A DNA stretch of 48,566 nt from a virus: IMG/VR virus record IMGVR_UViG_3300014496_000004, positions 1 through 48,566 of that record. One strand, written 5' to 3'. The position numbers and the translations under genes were made by a program. Positions 1-6,004 of the stretch are shown here, piece after piece (position 1 is the first letter of the stretch; the number at the start of each line of letters is the position of its first letter). Under the pieces are notes generated by a model. The model searched no databases and was not told where the DNA came from. It saw nothing but the letters and a program-made list of their open reading frames with translations.

Positions 1-93
1 AGACATCAGTCCCTCCAGCGCAGTTGCCTCCACAAAGTCAGCCTGTGCCGTCAAATTTGCCTCCAAAATAGCAGGCAATGTTTTAGCACCCAT
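1..93 (-). other. possible start of a flanking open frame
   Basis: On the minus strand an ATG inside the tRNA-like sequence opens a 31-codon frame (MGAKTLPAILEANL...) that runs off the left edge without a stop. An in-frame TGA lies two codons upstream of that ATG. No ribosome binding site is evident and the start lies in tRNA sequence, so this may be chance or a host gene whose 5' end was changed by integration. Nothing else is visible in these first bases. Confidence 0.15.
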
Positions 94-132
94 GGCTCAA
101 TTGGTAGAGCAACTGACTCTTAAGCGGTCAGT
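86..132 (+). other. tRNA-Lys(CUU)-like 5' half, probable attachment site
   Basis: Bases 86-123 read as the 5' half of a tRNA: a 7-base acceptor strand (gcaccca), T8, a perfect D arm (GCTC-AATTGGTA-GAGC, 95-110), the anticodon stem strand ACTGA and a loop CTCTTAA with anticodon CTT (Lys, 119-121). After the loop the sequence leaves the tRNA. The expected TCAGT strand is present only after four extra bases (GCGG), and no T arm or matching 3' acceptor strand follows. Tyrosine integrases often recombine in tRNA anticodon loops, and the integrase gene is the next gene. I infer that this is an att site; whether it is attL, attR or attP cannot be told from one end. Confidence 0.55.
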
Positions 133-160
133 GAAAAAGTGGTTTCATAGACACACAACA

Positions 161-198
161 AAAAACCCTCAGAATGTTGACGTTCTGAGGGTTTTTTT
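161..198. terminator. bidirectional intrinsic terminator
   Basis: A stem AAAAACCCTCAGAA / TTCTGAGGGTTTTT with an 8-base loop has a T run on both strands (A run at 161-165, T run at 192-198). On the minus strand it ends the integrase/repressor transcript; on the plus strand it would block entry from the flanking tRNA side. Confidence 0.85.
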
Positions 199-205
199 GT
201 TTTCC

Positions 206-221
206 CGCGCAACGTTGCGCG
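206..221. repeat. palindrome CGCGCA-ACGT-TGCGCG
   Basis: A perfect 16-base palindrome, CGCGCAACGTTGCGCG, between the terminator and the integrase stop. It is one of nine copies in the window of the pattern CGCGCA-N4-TGCGCG. Confidence 0.8.
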
Positions 222-241
222 ACGATGTGACTAAATTGTGA

Positions 242-1372
242 CTACTTTCGCACGAGTCTGAGATTCGCTGTCCTTGGAGACGGAATAGTCTCCCTGGAAT
301 CGAGTGCGGCCTGTTTCGCTTTGAGTCGCAGGAGCGCCGCTTCGTCCGCTGCATCCTGTTTCCCTTTGATATTGTCAACGTCAAACCAGGTGTAGTATTT
401 TAATGTCGTCGCGAAATCTTTGTGATGGGCAAGAAAGTGAACATCGGTCTGAGAATACTCCTTGCTTTTTATTAACCTGGAAACGTAGGTCTTCTTAAAT
501 GTATGAATCGAAAAGTCGTCGGTCCTCGACGTTCCTTTCGGTGTGACTAGGTTAATAGACCGTAAGACTTTTATGAATTCGTGGTCGACAGAACTTTTCA
601 ACTGATACCCAAAGACATGAGGACTGTAGGTCTTTGGGAGTGTTTTCATAAATGATAGAAGCGCCGCTCGGAGTGGATAAGGACTCCATCGTTTTCCTTT
701 TTGGTTGTGATGTCGAATTACTCCCGAGTCGAAGTCTACTAAATCCCAGGTCAACTGACAGCTTTCGTCTAATCGGAATCCGGTCAATAAGAGAAATTGA
801 CACTGATCTCTCAACTTAGGATTACATGCCGCGAGAATTTTCTCAACTTCGTCGTCAGTGAAAACGACGATGGGTCTGTCCTCCGGTTCAAAGTCTACTT
901 TTCTAAATGGATTCTTTGGCAGTATATCAATATCGACAGCCCAGCCAAAGAGAGCCTTAAGCATCCGTAAATAGATTGCGGTATTTTGGTCTCCCTCGGC
1001 TGCCCGCATTTTATCTCTCAAGTCAAAGATGTCCTGTTTTGTAACAGCTCCAACGGGTAAGTCTCCAGCGTATTGGATAAACTTCTTGACGGCGAGAGCG
1101 TAGAATGAAAGGGTGGAGGCTTTTTTATTCCTTCCCTCTTCTTGCTGAAACTGTTTCCACAGTTCACCGACATTCATCTTTGTCTTTGACATTCGAGAGA
1201 GAACGCCTACCGGGTCAATGGCGAGGTCGGCCTCAATCTTTTTCTGAGCCATCTTCGCCTGATTGCGTCCCTCGCGGTCATCTTTCAATTTGAGACTTTG
1301 ACGAACCTGCTTACCGCCTACCGTATAGAATTTAATCCACAGAATTCCGTTACGTGAATAGATACATGCCAT
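242..1372 (-). CDS. int: tyrosine-family integrase
   Basis: A 376-residue site-specific recombinase, expected to integrate and excise the element at the adjacent tRNA-like site. The order is an N-terminal arm-binding region (about 1-60), a core-binding SAM-like domain (about 65-150) and a catalytic domain (about 165-335). Visible active-site residues are R200 (TGFRLDE), K227, H290, the LAHH box at 314-317 and nucleophile Y326 (TTLKYY). The second arginine of the family's H-x-x-R box is a lysine here (HTFK, K293), and the LGH-to-Tyr spacing is one residue longer than usual. A helical 40-residue tail follows. The start lies four bases after the stop of the upstream repressor-like gene, so the two are probably cotranscribed. 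The fold is certain; activity with K293 is not. Confidence 0.92.
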   Translation of the reverse strand: MACIYSRNGILWIKFYTVGGKQVRQSLKLKDDREGRNQAKMAQKKIEADLAIDPVGVLSRMSKTKMNVGELWKQFQQEEGRNKKASTLSFYALAVKKFIQYAGDLPVGAVTKQDIFDLRDKMRAAEGDQNTAIYLRMLKALFGWAVDIDILPKNPFRKVDFEPEDRPIVVFTDDEVEKILAACNPKLRDQCQFLLLTGFRLDESCQLTWDLVDFDSGVIRHHNQKGKRWSPYPLRAALLSFMKTLPKTYSPHVFGYQLKSSVDHEFIKVLRSINLVTPKGTSRTDDFSIHTFKKTYVSRLIKSKEYSQTDVHFLAHHKDFATTLKYYTWFDVDNIKGKQDAADEAALLRLKAKQAALDSRETIPSPRTANLRLVRK

Positions 1373-1374
1373 AA

Positions 1375-1797
1375 TTAATCACCAAACCCGTAAGTTTTTC
1401 TGTCTCTCCAATACTCTTCAATTAGCGAAGCGTCTTCGCCGCAGTATCGGAAGAACTGCTCGAACTTTTCTCGAAGGAATTTTTCATCCTTCGCTAACTG
1501 ATAACCGAACAGCGTTTCAAAACTGCTTTTGAAGTTCTCCCAAAAACGCTGAGACCTTGTTGCGTACCTGTTCTCCGTGTCTCCGTGTGCCTGAAACAAA
1601 TCAGGCAGTGGAACTCCGAGAGCTTTCGCGATCTGTGAGACGTTTCCAAGGGTTACGTTGCGATTGGGATCGTTAATCACTGCGTTCAGGGTCGCAAAGT
1701 GAATCTGAGCGCGATCAGCCAGGTCTTGTTGTGTCATCCCCAAGTGGTTTCTGTAGTATTCGATATTTTTGGCTAAGATGATTTTTTCTTGAAACAT
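1375..1797 (-). CDS. XRE-family helix-turn-helix regulator
   Basis: A 140-residue protein with an N-terminal HTH domain (about residues 8-65). The sequence MTQQDLADRAQIHFATLNAVI is the helix-turn-helix, followed by the usual ...ISQIAKALGVPLPDLF-like ending of XRE domains (here NVSQIAKALGVPL). The C-terminal half is charged and aromatic and I do not recognise it. A GGAGG ribosome binding site overlaps the end of the upstream repressor-like gene, and the integrase starts right after the stop, giving a three-gene leftward operon. It could be the second component of the lysogeny control or a regulator of integrase. It has no LexA/CI-type protease motif. Confidence 0.8.
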   Translation of the reverse strand: MFQEKIILAKNIEYYRNHLGMTQQDLADRAQIHFATLNAVINDPNRNVTLGNVSQIAKALGVPLPDLFQAHGDTENRYATRSQRFWENFKSSFETLFGYQLAKDEKFLREKFEQFFRYCGEDASLIEEYWRDRKTYGFGD

Positions 1798-1800
1798 TGC

Positions 1801-2109
1801 TTACGCCTCCTTTTTAGGTGGAATAGCCGACTGAATAACTTCGATGACTCTCTCTAGCTCTGAAATCCTCTTTCGCAATTTATCTGCGTCGTCGATTGGA
1901 GTTGTGTCTCCAGTGAGTAACCAATTAATGTTGCAGCCAGCCTCTCGAAATCTCTTTAGGACTTCGTAACCAGGATGACGTTTTCCGCCTAAATACTGCG
2001 AGAGATTAGAATATGTCATACCCAGTTTCCCGGCAGCTTCGGTTGCACTCTTAAAATTCGAGTTAACCCATTCTCTCATACGCTCTACCATCGGGTCTAC
2101 TTTGCCCAT
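1801..2109 (-). CDS. CI-like HTH repressor
   Basis: A 102-residue protein with an HTH domain (about 14-65, KLGMTYSNLSQYLGGKRHPG as recognition region), ending in the NWLLTGD-type motif common in phage repressors. A C-terminal coiled coil (about 75-95, LRKRISELERVIEVIQ) is suitable for dimerisation. It is the first gene read from the leftward switch promoter and has a good AAGGA site six bases before its ATG. I infer that it is the repressor binding the mirror-symmetric operator region next to it. There is no autoproteolysis domain, so induction would need an antirepressor or degradation. Confidence 0.78.
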   Translation of the reverse strand: MGKVDPMVERMREWVNSNFKSATEAAGKLGMTYSNLSQYLGGKRHPGYEVLKRFREAGCNINWLLTGDTTPIDDADKLRKRISELERVIEVIQSAIPPKKEA

Positions 2110-2166
2110 ATATGTCCTTCTTTCCAGTTGGCAAGTGTATCGGCTAAAATGAATTAAAAATAGGTA

Positions 2167-2195
2167 TTGACTTTACACAATCATTTGATTATATT
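2167..2195 (+). promoter_or_regulatory. rightward early promoter
   Basis: TTGACT (2167-2172), a 17-base spacer and TATATT (2190-2195); the start is expected near 2202. It reads into the excisionase-like gene at 2297 and the replication genes. An ACACAAT...ATTGTGT pair brackets the -10. Confidence 0.85.
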
Positions 2196-2259
2196 TATTG
2201 TGTTGAAAATGAACAATTGATTGCAAAACATTTACAATAAATTCAAAATCAACACAATA

Positions 2260-2288
2260 AATATAGTATTTAAACAATCAAAAGTCAA
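2260..2288 (-). promoter_or_regulatory. leftward repressor promoter
   Basis: On the minus strand: TTGACT (2288-2283), a 17-base spacer and TATATT (2265-2260), with the start expected near 2253. It reads across the rightward start region into the repressor-like gene at 2109, giving a leader of about 140 bases. Confidence 0.85.
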
Positions 2289-2296
2289 TAGCGATA

Positions 2297-2527
2297 ATGT
2301 TAAGCAGCGAAAATAATATACGCGGAGAAGAAGAGGAATTACTAACGATTTCACGGCTTGCCGCAGTGATGGGAGTTGATCGAAGTTGGGCTTCACGGAA
2401 GGTTAATAGTGGCGAAATACCTTCTATCCCTGTAGGATCACAACGACGAGTGCCGAGATGGGCGCTAAAAGAGTGGCAACAAGGCGAGACGAAAAGGGTT
2501 TTAGCTCTTGCGGGTGACTTGGTGTGA
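2297..2527 (+). CDS. excisionase-like / HTH DNA-binding protein
   Basis: A 76-residue protein with a MerR/excisionase-type winged HTH (about 16-62: LTISRLAAVMGVDRSWASRK, then a R-R-V-P-R wing and WALKEWQ). This fold is found in phage Xis and in Cro-like early regulators. It is the first gene from the rightward switch promoter, divergent from the integrase operon. The ATG chosen has no clear Shine-Dalgarno sequence, and a shorter product starting a few codons later is possible. It is likely a directionality factor or anti-repressor; the sequence does not decide between them. Confidence 0.65.
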   Translation: MLSSENNIRGEEEELLTISRLAAVMGVDRSWASRKVNSGEIPSIPVGSQRRVPRWALKEWQQGETKRVLALAGDLV

Positions 2528-2654
2528 TATACCTGGAATCAGGGCGATTACATACCTTGTAAACTATTTCAAGAAATAACCACAATAACAGAATCAAAAC
2601 CTTCAAAATGGGCAAAAAACGGATACATATACTACGTGGGGAGACCCCTTGGTA

Positions 2655-2846
2655 ATGGACTTCATCGTTGAATACCGCGATTCTGACCAAAAGCTAAGAA
2701 CGAAAGTTGTTTCTAGTGCATCGGAAGCGGCCATCCCTATAAAACTGCATAAACTCGACCGGCGATTTAATCACATCGTCCACATAACCCAGGCAAACAT
2801 TCCTGCGGTCTCAAATTCTCAAACTGAAAATGAAAGAGTATCGTAA
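2655..2846 (+). CDS. small unknown early protein
   Basis: A 63-residue protein of no recognised family, mixed alpha/beta in appearance with basic patches. GGGGAG at 2638-2643 is the only ribosome binding site. It is 11 bases from the ATG used here and 5 bases from a TTG at 2649, so the start could be two codons earlier. Its stop overlaps the start of the nuclease gene (TAATG), indicating translational coupling. The 120 bases upstream, between it and the excisionase-like gene, show no other feature. Confidence 0.55.
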   Translation: MDFIVEYRDSDQKLRTKVVSSASEAAIPIKLHKLDRRFNHIVHITQANIPAVSNSQTENERVS

Positions 2847-4000
2847 TGGCGAAAACAGCGCAGGCGGTATATGTGCCGCAATGGTATGAAGATGCTTCTA
2901 TTCTCAACCGAGTTATAGCTTACACGGTTGGCCGTCGCAAGTTGACGGAGTTCGCTCAACTGAATGACCTCGTAGAGCATCCCGAGAAATATAGTTATCT
3001 CTATACGGACTACCAAGAATCACTTCTCAATCAGATCAATCCCAACAACCCGGTTACGGTTGAATTCTTCGACTCAAGGTTCTATCGAATCGGCAGTCGG
3101 TGGCTGGAGTCAAATACGACAGTCCTTTGGGCTTATCCAGCGCCAGGACTCGTGCAGTTCATTGGCAATGTCGGCGGAGAACAAGCCGAACTGCGGAAGA
3201 TCATCGCGGGCGACAGAGGTACCAAAGTCCACGATGCACTCCAGAGAAACCGTCCAGTCAATCGCTCAGACTTCGCAGATGATGAGTGGTTGCTCCTTAT
3301 GAACGCTCAAGCATTCTTCGACGAAGAGAGACCAGAAATGATCCTCAATGAAGAGGCGGTTTGGGACATAGAACGAGGATACGCCGGTCGCATAGATCGA
3401 CTCGTTTCAATGCGCGGTGGGAAAGTCACGCTGATCGACTTCAAGACTGGCCACGTAGGACGAGAAGCATGGTTGCAGACGGCTGCAAACAAGAACTCGG
3501 TACAGAAGACGAAGGGAATTCATGTCGATTCATGGGGTATTCTTTCGTTGAATGCCAAGACAAAGGCAGGTTGGAAATACTATTGCATCGAGGAACGCTC
3601 AGACGTAAAAGATGAGGGACTCAGCAATGAACAGGCGTTTGAAAGGGACATGGTAGTCTTCGACGCAGTTCATACAGTCTGGAGAGACGCTTTCAAGTCG
3701 TTGAAGCCGAAACACTTTCCCTACGCTCCTCCTGAGACTCTTAAGTTAATGATCCCGGTTAAGTTGATGGTCGGTCAAGTACAAGACGAGAGCGAGTCGT
3801 TTCCTGTGATCGGAGAAAACGCAGAAAAGGCGATTCAATTACCAGCCGACCAAACACAGTCGACAGATGAGAGTGAAGACTTTGGACCAGTTGCACCGCT
3901 TGAGGAAATAGCCGCCCCAGCCAAGAATTCTGAGGATACACCCCCGGCAAAGCCGAAGCGTTCGCGCAACGTTGCGCGGAAAGAAGAGACGACAAAATGA
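2846..4000 (+). CDS. RecB/Cas4-type PD-(D/E)XK nuclease
   Basis: A 384-residue protein with all signature residues of the RecB/lambda-exonuclease-like superfamily: H129 (GTKVHDAL), E169/E170, G-x-x-D (D184 in AGRIDRL), D198-F-K200 (LIDFKTG) and Q211 (QTAA). Such phage nucleases degrade DNA ends for recombination or process replication intermediates. The SSB-like gene lies one small gene downstream, as in phage recombination modules, but I see no annealing protein. The C-terminal 70 residues are acidic and Pro-rich and then basic, probably unstructured. One copy of the CGCGCA-N4-TGCGCG palindrome is embedded in this tail (3963-3978), encoding RNVAR. Confidence 0.85.
   Translation: MAKTAQAVYVPQWYEDASILNRVIAYTVGRRKLTEFAQLNDLVEHPEKYSYLYTDYQESLLNQINPNNPVTVEFFDSRFYRIGSRWLESNTTVLWAYPAPGLVQFIGNVGGEQAELRKIIAGDRGTKVHDALQRNRPVNRSDFADDEWLLLMNAQAFFDEERPEMILNEEAVWDIERGYAGRIDRLVSMRGGKVTLIDFKTGHVGREAWLQTAANKNSVQKTKGIHVDSWGILSLNAKTKAGWKYYCIEERSDVKDEGLSNEQAFERDMVVFDAVHTVWRDAFKSLKPKHFPYAPPETLKLMIPVKLMVGQVQDESESFPVIGENAEKAIQLPADQTQSTDESEDFGPVAPLEEIAAPAKNSEDTPPAKPKRSRNVARKEETTK
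3963..3978. repeat. palindrome CGCGCA-ACGT-TGCGCG, in coding sequence
   Basis: The same perfect 16-mer as at 206-221, but inside the disordered C-terminal tail of the nuclease gene, 20 bases before its stop. Confidence 0.8.
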
Positions 4001-4236
4001 CACACACTGTACTCTCAATTAGCGCTGTCCTTTTCTCGGTAGCCGAAATTGGTTTTGCCTACTTTTCACCGGCAGGCAGTCAAAACATAGCCCCTCATCA
4101 GATCAAGGCGAGGGCGTTAAGTTCAATCGGAATTTGTCGCGAGGAATGCGTGACATGCAGACACACAACAAAGTGCCTCACTGAGGCCAAACTATCACTC
4201 GAACAACAACTTAGGAAAATCTCTAATGGGTCTTGA
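3997..4236 (+). CDS. small cysteine-rich unknown protein
   Basis: A 79-residue protein that starts in an ATGA overlap with the nuclease stop and ends 11 bases inside the SSB-like gene, so it is translated as part of this cluster. The N-terminus is hydrophobic (LSISAVLFSVAEIGFAYF). The middle carries C-x3-C-x2-C-x5-C (about 47-60), which could bind a metal such as zinc or an iron-sulphur cluster. Its position between the nuclease and SSB genes suggests an accessory role in recombination or replication. No family is recognised. Confidence 0.6.
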   Translation: MTHTVLSISAVLFSVAEIGFAYFSPAGSQNIAPHQIKARALSSIGICREECVTCRHTTKCLTEAKLSLEQQLRKISNGS

Positions 4237-4771
4237 ACAGCGACAAGATTTACTCTTTTTGAATGTTTCATGTGGCAATCTTATCAACAAAGGTAAGGGT
4301 TTGAAGGGCGCGGCATACACCGGCAGACTCACGAAGATCGAGCGCGTCGAGGACATCTACGAGAAAAAGCCCTCTCCGAAAATCAAAATAAGAATGCAGG
4401 ACGCGGGCGGAGAAGTGGCGCAGATCACTTTCACGCTTAAAGGCTACTTCACTCTTGAATTCTTCCAGCGCATCGGCGCAATCAACCTTGCGAAGCCCTT
4501 CACATTAAGTGTCTATGGCAGCAAGAACAATGACAAGGTTTCCTACTGTTCATTACGCCAGTTTGGAAAGAAGATCGAGCCGGACAAAGGGTTCCCTGAG
4601 CCGACGAAAGTGAAAGTGGACGATGCAGACATCACTGACTGGTCGTCAATGACGGCTGCTGTAACGAAAGCAATTGCGGAGATCACGGAGAAACTAACAC
4701 CTCTCGTCAATGCGGCAGAGACAGCTCCACTCGACGAACCCCCGGCAAAAGAAGACGATTTACCCTTCTAA
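4226..4771 (+). CDS. ssb: single-stranded DNA-binding protein (SSB-like)
   Basis: A 181-residue protein. Residues about 25-120 have the beta-rich pattern of an OB fold (YTGRLTKIERV ... KIKIRMQDAGGEV ... FTLSVYGS). A less ordered linker follows and the protein ends in KEDDLPF. That acidic tip, ending in Pro-Phe, is the hallmark through which bacterial SSB recruits partner proteins. I infer coating of phage single strands and recruitment of replication and recombination proteins. The OB domain is diverged from cellular SSB, so the call rests mostly on the tip, the size and the neighbours. It has no good Shine-Dalgarno sequence and is probably coupled to the preceding gene. Confidence 0.75.
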   Translation: MGLEQRQDLLFLNVSCGNLINKGKGLKGAAYTGRLTKIERVEDIYEKKPSPKIKIRMQDAGGEVAQITFTLKGYFTLEFFQRIGAINLAKPFTLSVYGSKNNDKVSYCSLRQFGKKIEPDKGFPEPTKVKVDDADITDWSSMTAAVTKAIAEITEKLTPLVNAAETAPLDEPPAKEDDLPF

Positions 4772-4809
4772 GCTACAACTCTAGTAATATCCTACCTCAT
4801 CCAAAGAAG

Positions 4810-4836
4810 GCGCTCCCGGCAACCTGCCGGGGGCGC
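4810..4836 (+). terminator. strong hairpin after the SSB-like gene
   Basis: A 12-base-pair stem GCGCTCCCGGCA / TGCCGGGGGCGC (one G-T pair) around an ACC triloop, 40 bases after the SSB-like stop. No T run follows, so it may be an RNA-stability element or a weak or factor-dependent terminator rather than a classical intrinsic one. Confidence 0.5.
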
Positions 4837-4869
4837 ATCCAAGGACTACGCTTAATCTAATCGAGGCGC

Positions 4870-5019
4870 ATGAAACAAATTACTGCGGACGACCGCAATT
4901 TTATTATTACGTTCGATTTTGAACGTGAAATCTACCTGATCGTGAAAGCGTATCGCTCGGACATCAACTCAACGACAAATATCGCAGGTAATAGCCGAAA
5001 TGGTATTCTAAATGGATAA
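4870..5019 (+). CDS. small unknown protein, 49 residues
   Basis: A 49-codon frame starting with ATG after GAGG (4863-4866, only three bases away) and overlapping the start of the replication protein by eight bases (ATGGATAA). This suggests that it serves partly as a translational lead-in. The sequence MKQITADDRNFIITFDFERE... gives no family. The TTGCGG-type hairpin (4884-4897) lies within its first ten codons, unlike the other copies, which lie between genes. Confidence 0.5.
   Translation: MKQITADDRNFIITFDFEREIYLIVKAYRSDINSTTNIAGNSRNGILNG
4884..4897. repeat. stem-loop TGCGG-ACGA-CCGCA
   Basis: A member of the second repeat family (TTGCGG-N4-CCGCAA). The tetraloop ACGA is the same as at 42219 and 44278. 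It lies just inside the 49-codon frame. Confidence 0.65.
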
Positions 5020-5935
5020 TGGCTGGATTAAACAGTATCGCAAGATAAGGGAAAAGGGGTGGTATAAGAAGTCCCAATACGTTCATCTTTGGGATCACTT
5101 ATGCCTGTCCGTAAACCACAAGGCGGCAGAGTTTTTAATGAATGGCAAGATAGTTCACGTCGAGGCCGGGCAGTTTGTTACGGGCAGAAAGAGGATTTCA
5201 GAAGAGACCGGGATTCCAGAAAGCACTGTTGAAGACATCTTAAAAGTGTTTGAAAATGAACATCAAATCCAACAACAGAAAACTCGAAAATTCCGGTTTA
5301 TTACAGTGGTCAACTGGAAAAAATACCAATGCTCCGACAGCACTTCCGACGACAAAGCAACAACTGAGCAACAACTGGCCGACACAAACAAGAATGATAA
5401 GAAGGATAAGAATGAGAAGAAGAAGAGAAAAGATACTAGCTCTGAGGCTATCGCCTCAGACTCCAAATCTGCTACACGTTTATTGGCAGGTGAATCTTTG
5501 AGTGAGCCTAAAGAAGAAACGAGTACCCCTGCGCCAAAAGTGGTGGCTGGCGAATCGGTGGCCGAAGAATACCGTCGACGCTGGAACAAGTTTGTTGACT
5601 ACGCCAACAGTGAAAGGGGGTCGAAGTTGCCGAAAGTGATGGTGCTGAGTGAAAAGTCTGTCGCGGGTGTTGGTCTCAGAATTAAACGGACTGGTTTCGA
5701 TTTCAGGGCAATTTGCAACAAGGTAATCCGTTCTGATTTCCTACTCGGACTAACACCAACGCCCGAAGAGGGAAGGGGAAAGAACTGGCAAGGAGTTACG
5801 TTCGACTGGATATTTATGTCACCTCATAACTGGGCTGCAATCCTAAACGGGAAATATGATGGCAAGAATCCTCAGCAATTCGCCCCGGCTGAACCGACGA
5901 AAGATATGTTTGAACAGTCAGCCAAAGTCCTCTGA
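5012..5935 (+). CDS. phage replication protein, O/DnaD-like
   Basis: A 307-residue protein. The N-terminal 110 residues have the winged-helix pattern of phage replication initiators (WIKQYRKIREKGWYK ... GQFVTGRKRISEETGIPESTVEDILKVFE ... ITVVNWKKYQ). A Lys/Asp/Ser-rich linker follows (about 120-175), then a C-terminal domain ending WIFMSPHNWAAILNGKYDG, resembling the terminal segment of phage helicase-loading proteins. It lies just upstream of the DnaB-type helicase, the usual initiator/loader-helicase arrangement. It probably recognises the phage origin, which I cannot locate, or loads the helicase. It has no Walker A motif, so it is not a DnaC-type ATPase. Confidence 0.75.
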   Translation: MDNGWIKQYRKIREKGWYKKSQYVHLWDHLCLSVNHKAAEFLMNGKIVHVEAGQFVTGRKRISEETGIPESTVEDILKVFENEHQIQQQKTRKFRFITVVNWKKYQCSDSTSDDKATTEQQLADTNKNDKKDKNEKKKRKDTSSEAIASDSKSATRLLAGESLSEPKEETSTPAPKVVAGESVAEEYRRRWNKFVDYANSERGSKLPKVMVLSEKSVAGVGLRIKRTGFDFRAICNKVIRSDFLLGLTPTPEEGRGKNWQGVTFDWIFMSPHNWAAILNGKYDGKNPQQFAPAEPTKDMFEQSAKVL

Positions 5936-5963
5936 ATTCCGAGGGACTGATATTTTTTTGTCC

Positions 5964-5977
5964 AAGCGGTACCGCTT
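5964..5977. repeat. palindrome AAGCGGTACCGCTT
   Basis: A perfect 14-base palindrome in the 69-base gap before the helicase gene, preceded by a T7 run (5953-5959). It resembles a regulatory or hairpin site and is distinct in sequence from the two N4-loop families. Confidence 0.5.
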
Positions 5978-6004
5978 AAAAACGATAATAATTGAAAGGA
6001 AACA

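Larger units (their letters stand above)
2163..2290. promoter_or_regulatory. mirror-symmetric lysogeny switch region
   Basis: The region has two-fold symmetry around about 2227.5. The outer arms TATTGACTTT (2165-2174 and, reversed, 2290-2281) and inner arms TATATTTATTGTGTTG (2190-2205 and, reversed, 2265-2250) match perfectly at identical distances from the centre. ATTGT-type half sites recur (ACACAAT 2176, ATTGTGT 2197, ACAATAAA 2234, CACAATAA 2253) and are probable operators. The two promoters point at each other, so their transcripts overlap by about 50 bases. Confidence 0.8.

Noticed and set aside
86-160. Functional tRNA-Lys gene
   Set aside because: Only the 5' half is present; the T arm and the 3' acceptor strand are missing and four extra bases disturb the anticodon arm.
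2424-2690. Minus-strand hydrophobic frame of 88 codons
   Set aside because: It lies opposite the excisionase-like gene and the next start, with no promoter or binding site on the minus strand.
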